DNA of 64,000 nucleotides, taken from NCBI RefSeq assembly GCF_014648555.1, contig NZ_BMRI01000033.1, forward strand, positions 24,980-88,979. The letters are read 5' to 3'. A program made the position numbers and the translations under genes. Source of the stretch: Kitasatospora griseola. Its GTDB lineage: Bacteria > Actinomycetota > Actinomycetes > Streptomycetales > Streptomycetaceae. Positions 31,967-40,538 of this stretch are shown here, piece after piece. The notes under the pieces were generated by a model. The model was not told the origin of the DNA and ran no database searches. It saw nothing but the letters and a program-made list of their open reading frames with translations. Numbering within the stretch: the first letter of the stretch is position 1; each line of letters opens with the position of its first letter.

Positions 31967-33493
31967 ATGGGTATGGATCGTCGGCGGTTTCTGACTGTCG
32001 CCGCGGTGGCGGCGGCAGGAGTGGCCACGGGGGCGGGAAGTGCGGGGGCAGTGGGGGCGTTCCCGGCCAGAGCGCGGGGCTGGCGGGCGGCGCCGCCGGA
32101 CTGGCAGGCGCTGCGGAGACGGCTGGGGGACCGGCTGGTGCTGCCCGCCGACCCCGGGTACGGGACGGCGCGGCTCGGGTTCAACGAGCTGAACGACGGT
32201 CAACTGCCCGCCGCGGTCGCCAAGTGCCTCTCGGCGGACGACGTCCGGGCCTGTCTGGACGTGGCGCGCGGCCACGGCATCCCGATCGCGGCACGCAGCG
32301 GCGGCCACAGCTACCTCGGCTACAGCATCCCCGCCACCGGCCTGGTGATCGACCTGCGCGGCATGGCGGACGTCAAGGTGCACCGGGACGGGAAGGCCGA
32401 GGTCGGCGCGGGCGCGCGGCTGATCGAGGTGTACGCGGGCCTGGCGGCGGCCGGACGGCTGCTGCCGGCCGGGAGCTGCCCGACGGTCGGGGTCGGTGGG
32501 CTCACGCTGGGCGGCGGCATCGGCGTGCTGGCCCGCAAGTACGGGCTGACCTGCGACCGGCTCGGCGCGGCCCAGCTGGTGACCGCCGACTCCGCCCTGC
32601 ACCACGCCTCGCCCGGCCGGAACGAGAACCTGTACTGGGCGTTGCGCGGCGGCGGGGGCGGAAACTTCGGCGTGGTCACCCGGTTCACCTTCGACACCGC
32701 GCCCGCGCCCGGCCTCACCGTCATCTCGCTGGCGTTCCCCGCCGGTTCCGTGCCGCAGGTGCTCGGCGCCTGGCAGGAGTGGGTGGCCCGCGCGCCCGAG
32801 GAGCTGTGGGCCAGCTGCCAGATCGCCGGCGGCAGCCCGCCGAGCTGCCGGGTCGTCGGCTGCTGGGTGGGCGACCCCGACGGGGCGAACCAGCAGGTCG
32901 ACCGGCTGGTGAAGGCCGCCGGAACGACGCCGACCAGCCGGACCGTCGCCCCCAAGGACTACCTGGCGGCGATGAAGTACATGGCGGGCTGCTCCAAGGA
33001 CACCGTCGCCCAGTGCCACCCCACCTGGGAGGGCGGCCGGCTCACCCGGACCGGATTCGTCGCCGTCTCCCGCATGCTCGGACCCCGGCCGATCGACCCG
33101 GCGAAGGTCACCGACCTGATGACCGGCCACACCGGCATCGACCTGCTGCTCGACTCGCTCGGCGGCGCCGTCGGCGACCTCGGACCGGGCGACACCGCCT
33201 TCCCGCACCGCAACTCGCTCGCCAGCGCCCAGGTGTACGCCTCCGCCACCCCCGCCACCGAGGCCCGGGTGAAGGCCGCGGTCGACGCCGTCCGCGACGG
33301 CCTGGCCGGCCTCGGCGCGCACGGCGCGTACGTCAACTACATCGACGCCACGCTCCCGGACTGGGGCCGTGCCTACTACGGCGAGAACCTGCCGCGCCTG
33401 CAACTGATCGCCCGCCGGTACGACCCCGACGGCGTCTTCGCCTTCCCGCAGTCGGTCACCGCCGCGTCCGGCGGCTTCGGACGGGCCGCCTGA
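31967..33493 (+). CDS. TAT-exported FAD oxidase, berberine bridge enzyme-like
   Basis: A 508-residue secreted flavoprotein. The twin-arginine signal is RRRFLTVAAVAAAGVATGAG, preceded by a ribosome site GGAGAGG 7 bp before the ATG. The FAD-binding PCMH domain shows IPIAARSGGHSYLGYSIPA (with the His that usually carries FAD at the 8-alpha position), then GVGGLTLGGGIG. A substrate domain and the BBE motif follow: YVNYIDATLPDWGRAYYGEN, near the end, and RYDPDGVFAFPQS. A second Cys for bicovalent FAD is not certain. It would oxidise an alcohol, sugar or alkaloid-like substrate to produce H2O2. Confidence 0.9.
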   Translation: MGMDRRRFLTVAAVAAAGVATGAGSAGAVGAFPARARGWRAAPPDWQALRRRLGDRLVLPADPGYGTARLGFNELNDGQLPAAVAKCLSADDVRACLDVARGHGIPIAARSGGHSYLGYSIPATGLVIDLRGMADVKVHRDGKAEVGAGARLIEVYAGLAAAGRLLPAGSCPTVGVGGLTLGGGIGVLARKYGLTCDRLGAAQLVTADSALHHASPGRNENLYWALRGGGGGNFGVVTRFTFDTAPAPGLTVISLAFPAGSVPQVLGAWQEWVARAPEELWASCQIAGGSPPSCRVVGCWVGDPDGANQQVDRLVKAAGTTPTSRTVAPKDYLAAMKYMAGCSKDTVAQCHPTWEGGRLTRTGFVAVSRMLGPRPIDPAKVTDLMTGHTGIDLLLDSLGGAVGDLGPGDTAFPHRNSLASAQVYASATPATEARVKAAVDAVRDGLAGLGAHGAYVNYIDATLPDWGRAYYGENLPRLQLIARRYDPDGVFAFPQSVTAASGGFGRAA

Positions 33494-33610
33494 GGCCGCG
33501 GGCGAGGGCGTCCGGGGTCGGCTCCGGGAATCGCGGCGACGGGTCGTCCAGCAGGTCGGGTCCCGGCCGCGGAGCCGACGAGGGGCCGTCGCGCCTGGTG
33601 CGACGCCCGG

Positions 33611-34786
33611 TCAGGAGACCCGGCGGCGCAGCAGGTAGGCGCCGGAGGCCGCTGCGAGGGCGGCCATGCAGGCGGTGAAGACCAGGCCCGCGTGGGTGAG
33701 GCCGAGGGGGCGGGCGAGCAGGCCGATGCCGATCACCGGGATCGAGATGCCGAAGTACGCCACCACGAACAGCGCGGACAGCACGCCGCCGCGCTGCTCG
33801 GCGGGGGCCGCGCCCGCGACCTCGCCGACCGCGCCGCGCAGGCCCATGCCCTGGCCGGTGCCACCGACCAGGGCGGCCAGGACGAGCGGCGTCAGGGTGC
33901 CGGTGGCGAGGGAGAGGGCGAGCAGGCCGAGCCCGGCGATCAGGACCAGGCAGCCCAGCGGGATGGCCCGGGCCGCGCCCAGCCGGGGAACCAGGAGCTG
34001 ACCGGCCGTCGAGGCGAAGAAGGCCAGGCAGACGATCGCGCCGACCGCGGCGTGGTTGTGCACGCCCAGGTCCTCGGCGAGGAACGCCGGACTGACCGAG
34101 GTGAACACGCCGAGCAGCGAGAACCCGGCGAACGCGGCGATCCCCGCCGGGACGAACACCCCGCGCACCTGCGGCGGCAGGTCCGGCCGCCGGGGCCGCG
34201 CGGTGCGCAGCGGGCGGGCGCCGGCCACCGTCTCGGGAAGGAGCCAGGTGACGGCGAACGAGACCGCCAGCAGCGCCAGGTGGACCAGGTAGGGCAGCGT
34301 CAGCGGGTGCGAGGTGTACTCGGCGAGCAGCCCCGACAGCAGCGGACCGAGACCGAGGCCGCCCATGTTCGCGGCGGTGGCGGCGAACCCGGCCCGGGCC
34401 CTGCGGTCGGGCGGGGCGAGCTCCAGCACGTACGCGGTGGCGGTGCCGGTGAACAGACCCGCGGAGAAACCCGACAGCAGCCGGCCGACGAACAGCAGTG
34501 CCAGCCCCTGCTCGGCCAGGAACGCGACCGCCGCCCCCGCCGCACACCCGAGACCGCACAGCAGCACCGGTCGCCGCCCCACCGCGTCCGACACATTGCC
34601 GACCAGCAGCAGCACCCCGATCACGCCCAGCGCGTAGACGGCGAACACCACCGTCACCATCAGCTCGGAGAACCCGATCTGTTCCTGGTACAGCCCGTAC
34701 AGCGGCGTGGGCAGCGTGGTCCCCGCCATGCAGACGGCGAACGCGCCCGCCGCCCCCAGGTACCGCGGACGCCGACGACCGGTCAT
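33611..34786 (-). CDS. MFS transporter
   Basis: A 391-residue major facilitator with about 12 hydrophobic segments. The MFS signature between helices 2 and 3 appears as GNVSDAVGRRPVLLCGLG, and helix 4/5 has GRLLSGFSAGLFTGTATAYV. Helices end with a basic LLRRRVS tail. It is probably a drug or metabolite exporter; no substrate can be assigned. Start: the ATG at 34786 (MTGRRRPRYLG); an upstream in-frame ATG at 34897 would add 37 non-membrane residues and overlap the divergent gene. Confidence 0.9.
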   Translation of the reverse strand: MTGRRRPRYLGAAGAFAVCMAGTTLPTPLYGLYQEQIGFSELMVTVVFAVYALGVIGVLLLVGNVSDAVGRRPVLLCGLGCAAGAAVAFLAEQGLALLFVGRLLSGFSAGLFTGTATAYVLELAPPDRRARAGFAATAANMGGLGLGPLLSGLLAEYTSHPLTLPYLVHLALLAVSFAVTWLLPETVAGARPLRTARPRRPDLPPQVRGVFVPAGIAAFAGFSLLGVFTSVSPAFLAEDLGVHNHAAVGAIVCLAFFASTAGQLLVPRLGAARAIPLGCLVLIAGLGLLALSLATGTLTPLVLAALVGGTGQGMGLRGAVGEVAGAAPAEQRGGVLSALFVVAYFGISIPVIGIGLLARPLGLTHAGLVFTACMAALAAASGAYLLRRRVS

Positions 34787-34895
34787 CCGCCCACCGTAAC
34801 CGCGGGCCTGCCGTGCGGGCCTGTGGCAGGGCGGGGCGAACTGCCAGGTCAGCCCGTTCGCGGCGGTGTCGGCGGCGCGCGGTTGAATGGGCGGC

Positions 34896-35564
34896 ATGAC
34901 CGTTCGCGACCTGCTGTCCTCGCTGCCCGAACCCGCCGAACTGCGCGCGCGCTGCCGGGCGATCGCCCTGCTCGACGCGATCCTCGACGACTACGCCCCC
35001 ATGCACACGTTCGTGCCCGGCTGGCGGGACGGCGTGGACCTGGCGTCCATGGACAACGGCTCGGGCGACCACTACGCGATCGTGTTCGACGCGGCCGGGG
35101 TGTTCCTCCATGGGTTCGACCACGAGAGCGACGCCACGCCGTGGCGGGAGGCCGAACGCGCGCACTGGCCGGGCCTGCTCGACGGACTGCCGGCCTCGCT
35201 CGCCCACTACGCGCAGGCGCCGGAGTTCCAGTTCATGGACTTCTTCGACGCCACGGTCTGCGTCTGGCGCGAGACCGCCGACACCGCGTGGCGCTGCGGC
35301 CCGGTGGAGTTCGCCCCCGGCGAGCGGGACGGCGCCGACTGGATGTTCGACCTCGTCGCGGACGGCACCCCCGAGGCGTACGTGGTCTTCGCCGAGGACT
35401 ACCTCGAACGCCCCGTCGCCCGGGACGCGGTGGCGGCGATCCTGACAGGCGCTCCGCTCACCCCCGAAACGGTCGCGGCACTCGCCCCCGCCAAGGACTT
35501 CGCCACCGTCGCCGCGCAGGCCCGCAAGCTGGGCTGGGAGGTCCTGGAACCGGCCGCCAGCTGA
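34896..35564 (+). CDS. Conserved hypothetical protein
   Basis: A 222-residue acidic protein of a Streptomyces conserved type. It has an N-terminal helix (LRARCRAIALLDAILDDYAP) then Trp/Phe-rich sequence (YAQAPEFQFMDFFDATVCVW; GADWMFDLVADGTPEAYVVF). No catalytic or export motif. It is divergent from the MFS gene (starts 109 bp apart) and convergent with the DUF4265 gene. Function unknown. Confidence 0.75.
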   Translation: MTVRDLLSSLPEPAELRARCRAIALLDAILDDYAPMHTFVPGWRDGVDLASMDNGSGDHYAIVFDAAGVFLHGFDHESDATPWREAERAHWPGLLDGLPASLAHYAQAPEFQFMDFFDATVCVWRETADTAWRCGPVEFAPGERDGADWMFDLVADGTPEAYVVFAEDYLERPVARDAVAAILTGAPLTPETVAALAPAKDFATVAAQARKLGWEVLEPAAS

Positions 35565-35597
35565 GCGGGCGGGGTGCCTGGGCGCCCGCCGGCCCGG

Positions 35598-36068
35598 TCA
35601 GTGCGCGGCGTCGACGGGCTCGTCGTGGTCGATGTTGCCGAACCACCACTCGGCCCCGTCGATGCCGGCCGCCCAGCGGTCCATGACGTGCTCGACCGCG
35701 GGAAAACCGGCCGCAAGGGCGACGGTGACGACGACGAAGCGCAGGTCCGACGGGGCCTCGGCGATGCCCCCGAGCTCCCCGATCGCGTCCCGGAGTTCGG
35801 CGAGCGACTCGGGTGCGAAGCAGCCGCGCCTCGCCGCCTGAACACACAGGTTCCCGCCGGGCTCCACCACCGTGAACCGGCCGTCGTCGCCGACCCGGAG
35901 CACATCGCCGGCCGCGCAGCCGAGCGTCAGCCCCGGGCTTCCGGCCAGTTCGAACAGGCCGGGCTCCAGGAACAGCGCCGGCAGCACTTCGAACACCGGC
36001 TCCCCCTTGGAGTGGCCCGCCAGGAGGCGAAGGTGCGTGCGGGCCGGCGGCTGGGGATCGTGCGTCAT
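35598..36068 (-). CDS. DUF4265 domain protein
   Basis: A 156-residue protein of the DUF4265 family: FEVLPALFLEPGLFELAGSP, GDVLRVGDDGRFTVVEPGGN and a C-terminal WFGNIDHDEP. These proteins are frequently found near toxin-immunity or hypothetical loci; the function is unknown. Start ATG at 36068. Confidence 0.75.
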   Translation of the reverse strand: MTHDPQPPARTHLRLLAGHSKGEPVFEVLPALFLEPGLFELAGSPGLTLGCAAGDVLRVGDDGRFTVVEPGGNLCVQAARRGCFAPESLAELRDAIGELGGIAEAPSDLRFVVVTVALAAGFPAVEHVMDRWAAGIDGAEWWFGNIDHDEPVDAAH

Positions 36069-36238
36069 GCGGGGGATCGTCCCACACGGCCGGGCCGGGG
36101 CCGGTGCCGGGCGGCTCGATATGAGTGCCGTTCATGGCTCAGGCATGTCGCTTGTTGGACTCCCGCCTCCGGCCGGTCGCATCATCGCACCACTTGGCGG
36201 GACCGAAGCGCCCGACGCCCAGGCGAGGAGTGGACTTG

Positions 36239-37228
36239 GTGCAGAAACCGGAAGTGGTCGCGGAATCGACGGGCCCGGCTCCGGCCCGGTGGATTGCGGG
36301 CTTCCTGGCCCTGTCGCTCATCTGGGGGGCCAGCTTCGCCCTGATCAAAGTGGCCGTGAACGCGGAGGTTCCGCCGATCTGGGTGGCGTTCTGGCGGTGT
36401 CTGTTCGGGGCGCTGACCCTGGCGGCGATCCTGGCCGTGCAGCGCTCGGGGCTGCCGCGGGACCGGGCGACGTGGGGGCATGCGCTGGTGGTGGCGCTGT
36501 TCCTGAACTCGATGCCGTTCGCGCTGCTCGCCTTCGGTGAGACGCAGGTCAGTTCGGTGCTGGCCGGTGTGATCAATGCGACGACGCCGCTGACCACGCT
36601 GTTCTTCGTCCTGCTGCTGGTTCCGCAGGAGCAGTTGACGTCGCGTCGGCTGGTCGGTCTGTTCACCGGCTTCTGCGGGGTGCTGGTGGTGCTGGGCATC
36701 TGGCAGGGGCTGGGCGACGCGACACTGACGGGCGCCGCCGCCTGTCTGGGGTCGACGCTGTGCTACGGGGCCGGATTCGCCTACACCCGGCGGTTCTTCG
36801 CGGGCCGTCAGGGCTCCGCAGTCGCCCTGTCGACCACACAACTGATCTGCGCCACAGCGGAGTTGTCCGTCGCTGCGCCCTTGATGGCCGGGGCGCCCGG
36901 GTGGCCGGGCCGGCCTGCCGCGGTGGGTCTGCTGGCCCTCGGCGCGCTGGGCACCGGTGTGGCCTACATCCTCAACCTCCGCCTCATCCGGGAGGCCGGG
37001 CCGACCATCGCCTCCACGGTCACCTATGTGATCCCCGTGTGGTCGACCCTGTTCGGCACCCTGCTGCTGTCGGAGCCGCTGAGCTGGAACACCGCGGCCG
37101 GCGCCGTTTTGGTGGTCGCGGGCGTCCTGCTCACCCGGGCGCCGGGCCGCCCCCGCCCGCCGGCGTCCGGGACGTCCGGGCAGCCCGCAGCCTCCGTCGC
37201 GGAGCCCGAGGGGAGACTCAGGCGGTGA
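36239..37228 (+). CDS. EamA/DMT superfamily transporter
   Basis: A 329-residue transporter with two EamA repeats and about ten membrane helices. Motifs include FLALSLIWGASFALIKVAV at about 18-36, LNSMPFALLAFGETQVSSVL and, in the second half, GPTIASTVTYVIPVWSTLFG then LSEPLSWNTAAGAVLVVAG. These carry metabolites or amino acids out of the cell. Start: the GTG at 36239 with GAGGAG 8 bp before; an upstream in-frame ATG at 36125 would add 38 soluble residues. Its 3' end overlaps the convergent LysR gene by 11 bp. Confidence 0.88.
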   Translation: MQKPEVVAESTGPAPARWIAGFLALSLIWGASFALIKVAVNAEVPPIWVAFWRCLFGALTLAAILAVQRSGLPRDRATWGHALVVALFLNSMPFALLAFGETQVSSVLAGVINATTPLTTLFFVLLLVPQEQLTSRRLVGLFTGFCGVLVVLGIWQGLGDATLTGAAACLGSTLCYGAGFAYTRRFFAGRQGSAVALSTTQLICATAELSVAAPLMAGAPGWPGRPAAVGLLALGALGTGVAYILNLRLIREAGPTIASTVTYVIPVWSTLFGTLLLSEPLSWNTAAGAVLVVAGVLLTRAPGRPRPPASGTSGQPAASVAEPEGRLRR

Positions 37229-38192
37229 CGGGGGCCTCGCGGTGGCCGTCGGCGTCGACGGTGGGCCGCGGGTCGAGCGGCCGGGTCCGCACCGGCAGCG
37301 GGAGATCCAGGGGACCCGTGTCCTGACCGTCCGTCGGATGCCGGCGGCACCAGGCGGTGAGGACGTCGGCCAGCGGATGCCAGGGGCGGTCCGCCGGGCC
37401 GGTCAGGGTGAGGCTGCGGGTGACGCGCTGCGCCAGCGGCACCATGACCAGCCGGTGGTCCAGCATCGTTGCCGTCAGCCCGGGCACGATCGACACGCCG
37501 ATTCCGCTGCGGACCATGGTGAGCAACGTCCCCATGTCCCGGACCCGATGCGCCCCGGGCAGCGGCCTGCGCGCCAGCCGGTACGCCTGCCGGACGTACT
37601 TCTCGCAGCCCCCGGTCGACAGGATCAGCGGGTCGTCGTCGAGGTCGGTGACGTCGATCCGCGGCTCGGCGGCGAGCGGGTGGTCCCGTCGCAGCAGCGC
37701 CTGGAAGGCGTCGGTGGACAGCAGGACGCCCTGCTCGGACGGCGGGCCGACCAGGACCGAGAGCTCGACGGCGCCGCGCCGCAGCCACTCCTCGACCTCG
37801 CCGTCGTCGCCCTCCAGGAGCACCACGTTCAACTGCGGGAACGCCTCCCGCCAGCGCTGCAGGAGGGTCGGCAGAACGCCCTGACAGGCCGTCGGCGGGG
37901 CGGCCAGCCGCACCGTCCCGGACGGCTGCCGGTTGCGCCGGGCCGCCAGTTCGCAGATCGCCGCGTGCGCGGCCACGGCCTGCCGGGCCGGGACGAGGAT
38001 CTGCTCGCCGAACGCCGTGGGGCGGGGCCGGCCGGTGCGCACCAGGAGGGAGGCGCCGAGCGAACGCTCCAGCGCGGCCACCGAGTGCGACACCGCGGAC
38101 TGGCTGACGTCGAGCTCGTCCGCCGCGCCGCTGAAGCTGCCGCTGTCGAGGACGGCGAGGACGGCGCGCAGGTGCGTGATGCCGACGTTCAT
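37218..38192 (-). CDS. LysR family transcriptional regulator
   Basis: A 324-residue LysR regulator. The DNA-binding domain runs from LRAVLAVLDSGSFSGAADEL through DVSQSAVSHSVAALERSLGA to LLVRTGRPRPTAFGE (residues 8-62). The effector domain has the SGIGVSIVPGL segment typical of the C-terminal half. It is convergent with the EamA transporter, so the transporter is a less obvious target than usual. Start ATG at 38192. Confidence 0.9.
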   Translation of the reverse strand: MNVGITHLRAVLAVLDSGSFSGAADELDVSQSAVSHSVAALERSLGASLLVRTGRPRPTAFGEQILVPARQAVAAHAAICELAARRNRQPSGTVRLAAPPTACQGVLPTLLQRWREAFPQLNVVLLEGDDGEVEEWLRRGAVELSVLVGPPSEQGVLLSTDAFQALLRRDHPLAAEPRIDVTDLDDDPLILSTGGCEKYVRQAYRLARRPLPGAHRVRDMGTLLTMVRSGIGVSIVPGLTATMLDHRLVMVPLAQRVTRSLTLTGPADRPWHPLADVLTAWCRRHPTDGQDTGPLDLPLPVRTRPLDPRPTVDADGHREAPVTA

Positions 38193-38475
38193 GAAAGCCC
38201 CTCAGCCAGCCCGGCACGTCATCGATTTCCCTCATGATGCTGCGGGCCGGAACGGGCCGCAATCACCGCCGCGGACCCGCCCGGGCCTCGGCGGGGGCGG
38301 TCGGTGCTGCGCCGGGCGGGTGAGGTGCGCGTCGTTCGGGTCCGGGTTGCGGGGGAGTGGGCGGGGCGGATGCCACAGTGGCGGGGTTCCGATCATCCGA
38401 CGGATGTGCGGCGGCCGGCGGATCCGGTCGGTGCGTGGCGCATCCGATGCATGTGAGCGAGGACGGTGGACTCCC

Positions 38476-39654
38476 ATGGTCCGTGGCATCCCCCGGTCCT
38501 GGCGGATGGCGGCGCTTCCGCTGGCCGTGGCACTGCTGGTCACGGCCGTCGCGCCCGCCGCCGCGGACCCGGAACCGCCGCCCGACGCGGTGGCCGCCGG
38601 GGCGGAACCGCCGCCGCCCGAGGACATGACCGCCGGTTCGGCGCTCGAAGAGTTCGGCCGCGACCTCGCGGGCGCCCGGCACGCCGCCGAGACCGCGGAG
38701 CAGCGGTTCACCGCCGCCGATCTCCAACTCGACCGGAGGAAACGGGAGTCGGCGGACGCCGAAGCCGACGCCGAGCGTGAACGGGCCCGGGTCGCGGAGG
38801 CCGAACTGCAGGCCGCGCGACTGGTCGGCGAGCTGTACCGCAACGGTTCGCTGGGCTCGCTCGGCCCGGTCGCCCGACTCTTACTCTCCGGCAATCCGGA
38901 GGAGTTCCTCGGCCGCCAGTGGCGGGCGTTCGAGCAGACCCACACCGCCGCCGAGGTGCTCGGTGGGCTGCACGAGGCCCGAGCCCGGCTGGTGCTGGCC
39001 GCCGAGCAGGCCCGGCAGGCCGAACAGGCGGCGGCCACCGCCTCGCAGGACGCCCAGAGGGCCCTGGACGCGGCCCGCAGCGCGGCCGACCGCACCGCCC
39101 AACTGCTCGAATCCACTCCCGCCGACCAACTGGACCTGCTGGAGCAGCTGGAGAGCGACCGCGCCGACCAGGCCCGCGAGGAGATGCTCGCCGCCGGGAC
39201 GTTCGGCCCCGGCGGCAGCGCGTCCGAGGCCGGCCGCCAGGCCATCGCCTACGCCCTCGCCCAGCTCGGCAAGCCCTATCTGTGGGGCGGCACCGGTCCC
39301 GACGCGTTCGACTGCTCCGGCCTCACCTCGCAGGCCTGGCAGTCCGCCGGCGTCAGCATCCCGCGCACCAGCGAGGAGCAGTGGGCGGCGCTCAAGCGGA
39401 TCCCGCTGCGCGAGCTGCGCCCCGGCGACCTGGTCGTCTACGACAACGACGCCGGCCACATCGCCCTCTACCTCGGCGGCGGCACCGTCGTGCACGCCCC
39501 GCACACCGGGACGGTGATCAAGCTCGCCCCCGTCCCCATGCTGCCGATCCTCGGCGCGGTCCGCCCCGACCCGCAGGCCCCCTCCGTGCGCACGGACGAG
39601 CCCCCGGACCCGCCCGCGGACACCGACGAGTCGCAGGGGCCGTCCGACGAGTGA
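38476..39654 (+). CDS. Secreted NlpC/P60 peptidoglycan hydrolase
   Basis: A 392-residue exported cell-wall hydrolase. Signal peptide SWRMAALPLAVALLVTAVAP, then a long coiled-coil region (residues about 60-235; Ala/Glu/Arg-rich heptads). The C-terminal NlpC/P60 domain starts at about 250. Catalytic Cys280 is in FDCSGL and His328 in GHIALYLGGG, with the third residue probably His in VHAPHTG. It would cleave D-gamma-glutamyl-diaminopimelate bonds. The tail is Pro/Asp-rich. Start ATG at 38476. I looked for a ydaO-type riboswitch upstream, common for this family, and did not find its conserved core. Confidence 0.92.
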   Translation: MVRGIPRSWRMAALPLAVALLVTAVAPAAADPEPPPDAVAAGAEPPPPEDMTAGSALEEFGRDLAGARHAAETAEQRFTAADLQLDRRKRESADAEADAERERARVAEAELQAARLVGELYRNGSLGSLGPVARLLLSGNPEEFLGRQWRAFEQTHTAAEVLGGLHEARARLVLAAEQARQAEQAAATASQDAQRALDAARSAADRTAQLLESTPADQLDLLEQLESDRADQAREEMLAAGTFGPGGSASEAGRQAIAYALAQLGKPYLWGGTGPDAFDCSGLTSQAWQSAGVSIPRTSEEQWAALKRIPLRELRPGDLVVYDNDAGHIALYLGGGTVVHAPHTGTVIKLAPVPMLPILGAVRPDPQAPSVRTDEPPDPPADTDESQGPSDE

Positions 39655-39675
39655 TCGCCGCCGTGGCCGGCTGCC

Positions 39676-40293
39676 TCAGCGGCCGGCGGTGATCGGGCGG
39701 ACCTGGGTGCCCGGCTGCGGTGCGGAGCGGCGGTCCTGCGGGTTGGCGCCCTCCCAGTGGACGGTGAGGTGCCCGGTGTCGTCCGGCGGGGTCAGCACCA
39801 TCGAGGTCACCTTGAACTCGGCCTGGCCGCGCTGCCCGCGTCCCCGGTAGGGCAGGTAGTCGATCAGCACGGACGCCGTCCCGCCGGGCGGCAGGGTCAC
39901 CGTCCGGGTCTGTGACGTCCGGGCCCGGGGCAGGCTCCAGGTGGTTCCGTCGCTGACCAGGTCGATGCCCGGGAAGCCCTGGAGGGTGCAGGTGGCCGCA
40001 CTGCGGTTGGCGAGTTCGATCCGCTCCACCACCGGCCCGTCCGAGGCCGCCGCCACCGAACCCGCCGACACCGTCGCCCGCAGATCAGCCGCCGTGCACC
40101 GGCGCGTCCCGGCCCCGGCGGGGGCGGCGGGTTGGGTCTCCAGGACGGGCGAGACCTGCAATTCTGCCGCGACGGGCACCGCGGGCGCGGCCGGGGCGAC
40201 CGGACCGGACGGCCGCTCCTCGGCGCACGCGGTGAGGGACACGCCCAGGGCCGCCACCACGGCGGTGGCGGCGGACAGCTGACGGACACGCAT
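39676..40293 (-). CDS. DUF4232 lipoprotein
   Basis: A 205-residue lipoprotein. The lipobox is in VAALGVSLTAC with Cys at about residue 23. The DUF4232 domain follows: TRRCTAADLRATV, IELANRSAATCTLQGFPGID, VTLPPGGTASVLIDYLPY and a C-terminal AEFKVTSMVL. The domain is widespread and secreted in Streptomyces and its role is unknown. Start: the ATG at 40293 (MRVRQLSAATA). Confidence 0.87.
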   Translation of the reverse strand: MRVRQLSAATAVVAALGVSLTACAEERPSGPVAPAAPAVPVAAELQVSPVLETQPAAPAGAGTRRCTAADLRATVSAGSVAAASDGPVVERIELANRSAATCTLQGFPGIDLVSDGTTWSLPRARTSQTRTVTLPPGGTASVLIDYLPYRGRGQRGQAEFKVTSMVLTPPDDTGHLTVHWEGANPQDRRSAPQPGTQVRPITAGR

Positions 40294-40475
40294 GATCGGT
40301 TCCACCCCGTGATCCCGGCGGCCCCGCATCGGGAGCCGCGCCGAAACTGACGGCCGATCACCCCTCGAACCCACCCCCGGGACCGGCACGTCCACCATGC
40401 TGTCCCCCGCCGATCAACAACGGATCAACACCGACGTGACGCCCGGTCCACGTGACGCCCGAGCCCGGTGCCGGG

Positions 40476-40538
40476 CGGCTCAACGGATCGGCTCAACGGA
40501 TCGGCTCAACGGATCGGCTCAACGGATCGGCTCAACGG
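40476..40538. repeat. 13-bp tandem repeat, about 4.9 copies
   Basis: Unit CGGCTCAACGGAT occurs four times in a row from 40476 to 40527, then a fifth partial copy (CGGCTCAACGG, 40528-40538). The units are identical, which points to recent slippage. The TCA complement of the LLM monooxygenase stop codon (40532-40534) lies in the last copy, so the array sits at the 3' end of that gene. Confidence 0.9.

Noticed and set aside
38193..38475. ydaO (c-di-AMP) riboswitch before the NlpC/P60 gene
   Set aside because: The family often has one, but the conserved core elements could not be found in this stretch.
40476..40538. CRISPR-like array
   Set aside because: Units of 13 bp are directly adjacent with no spacers.
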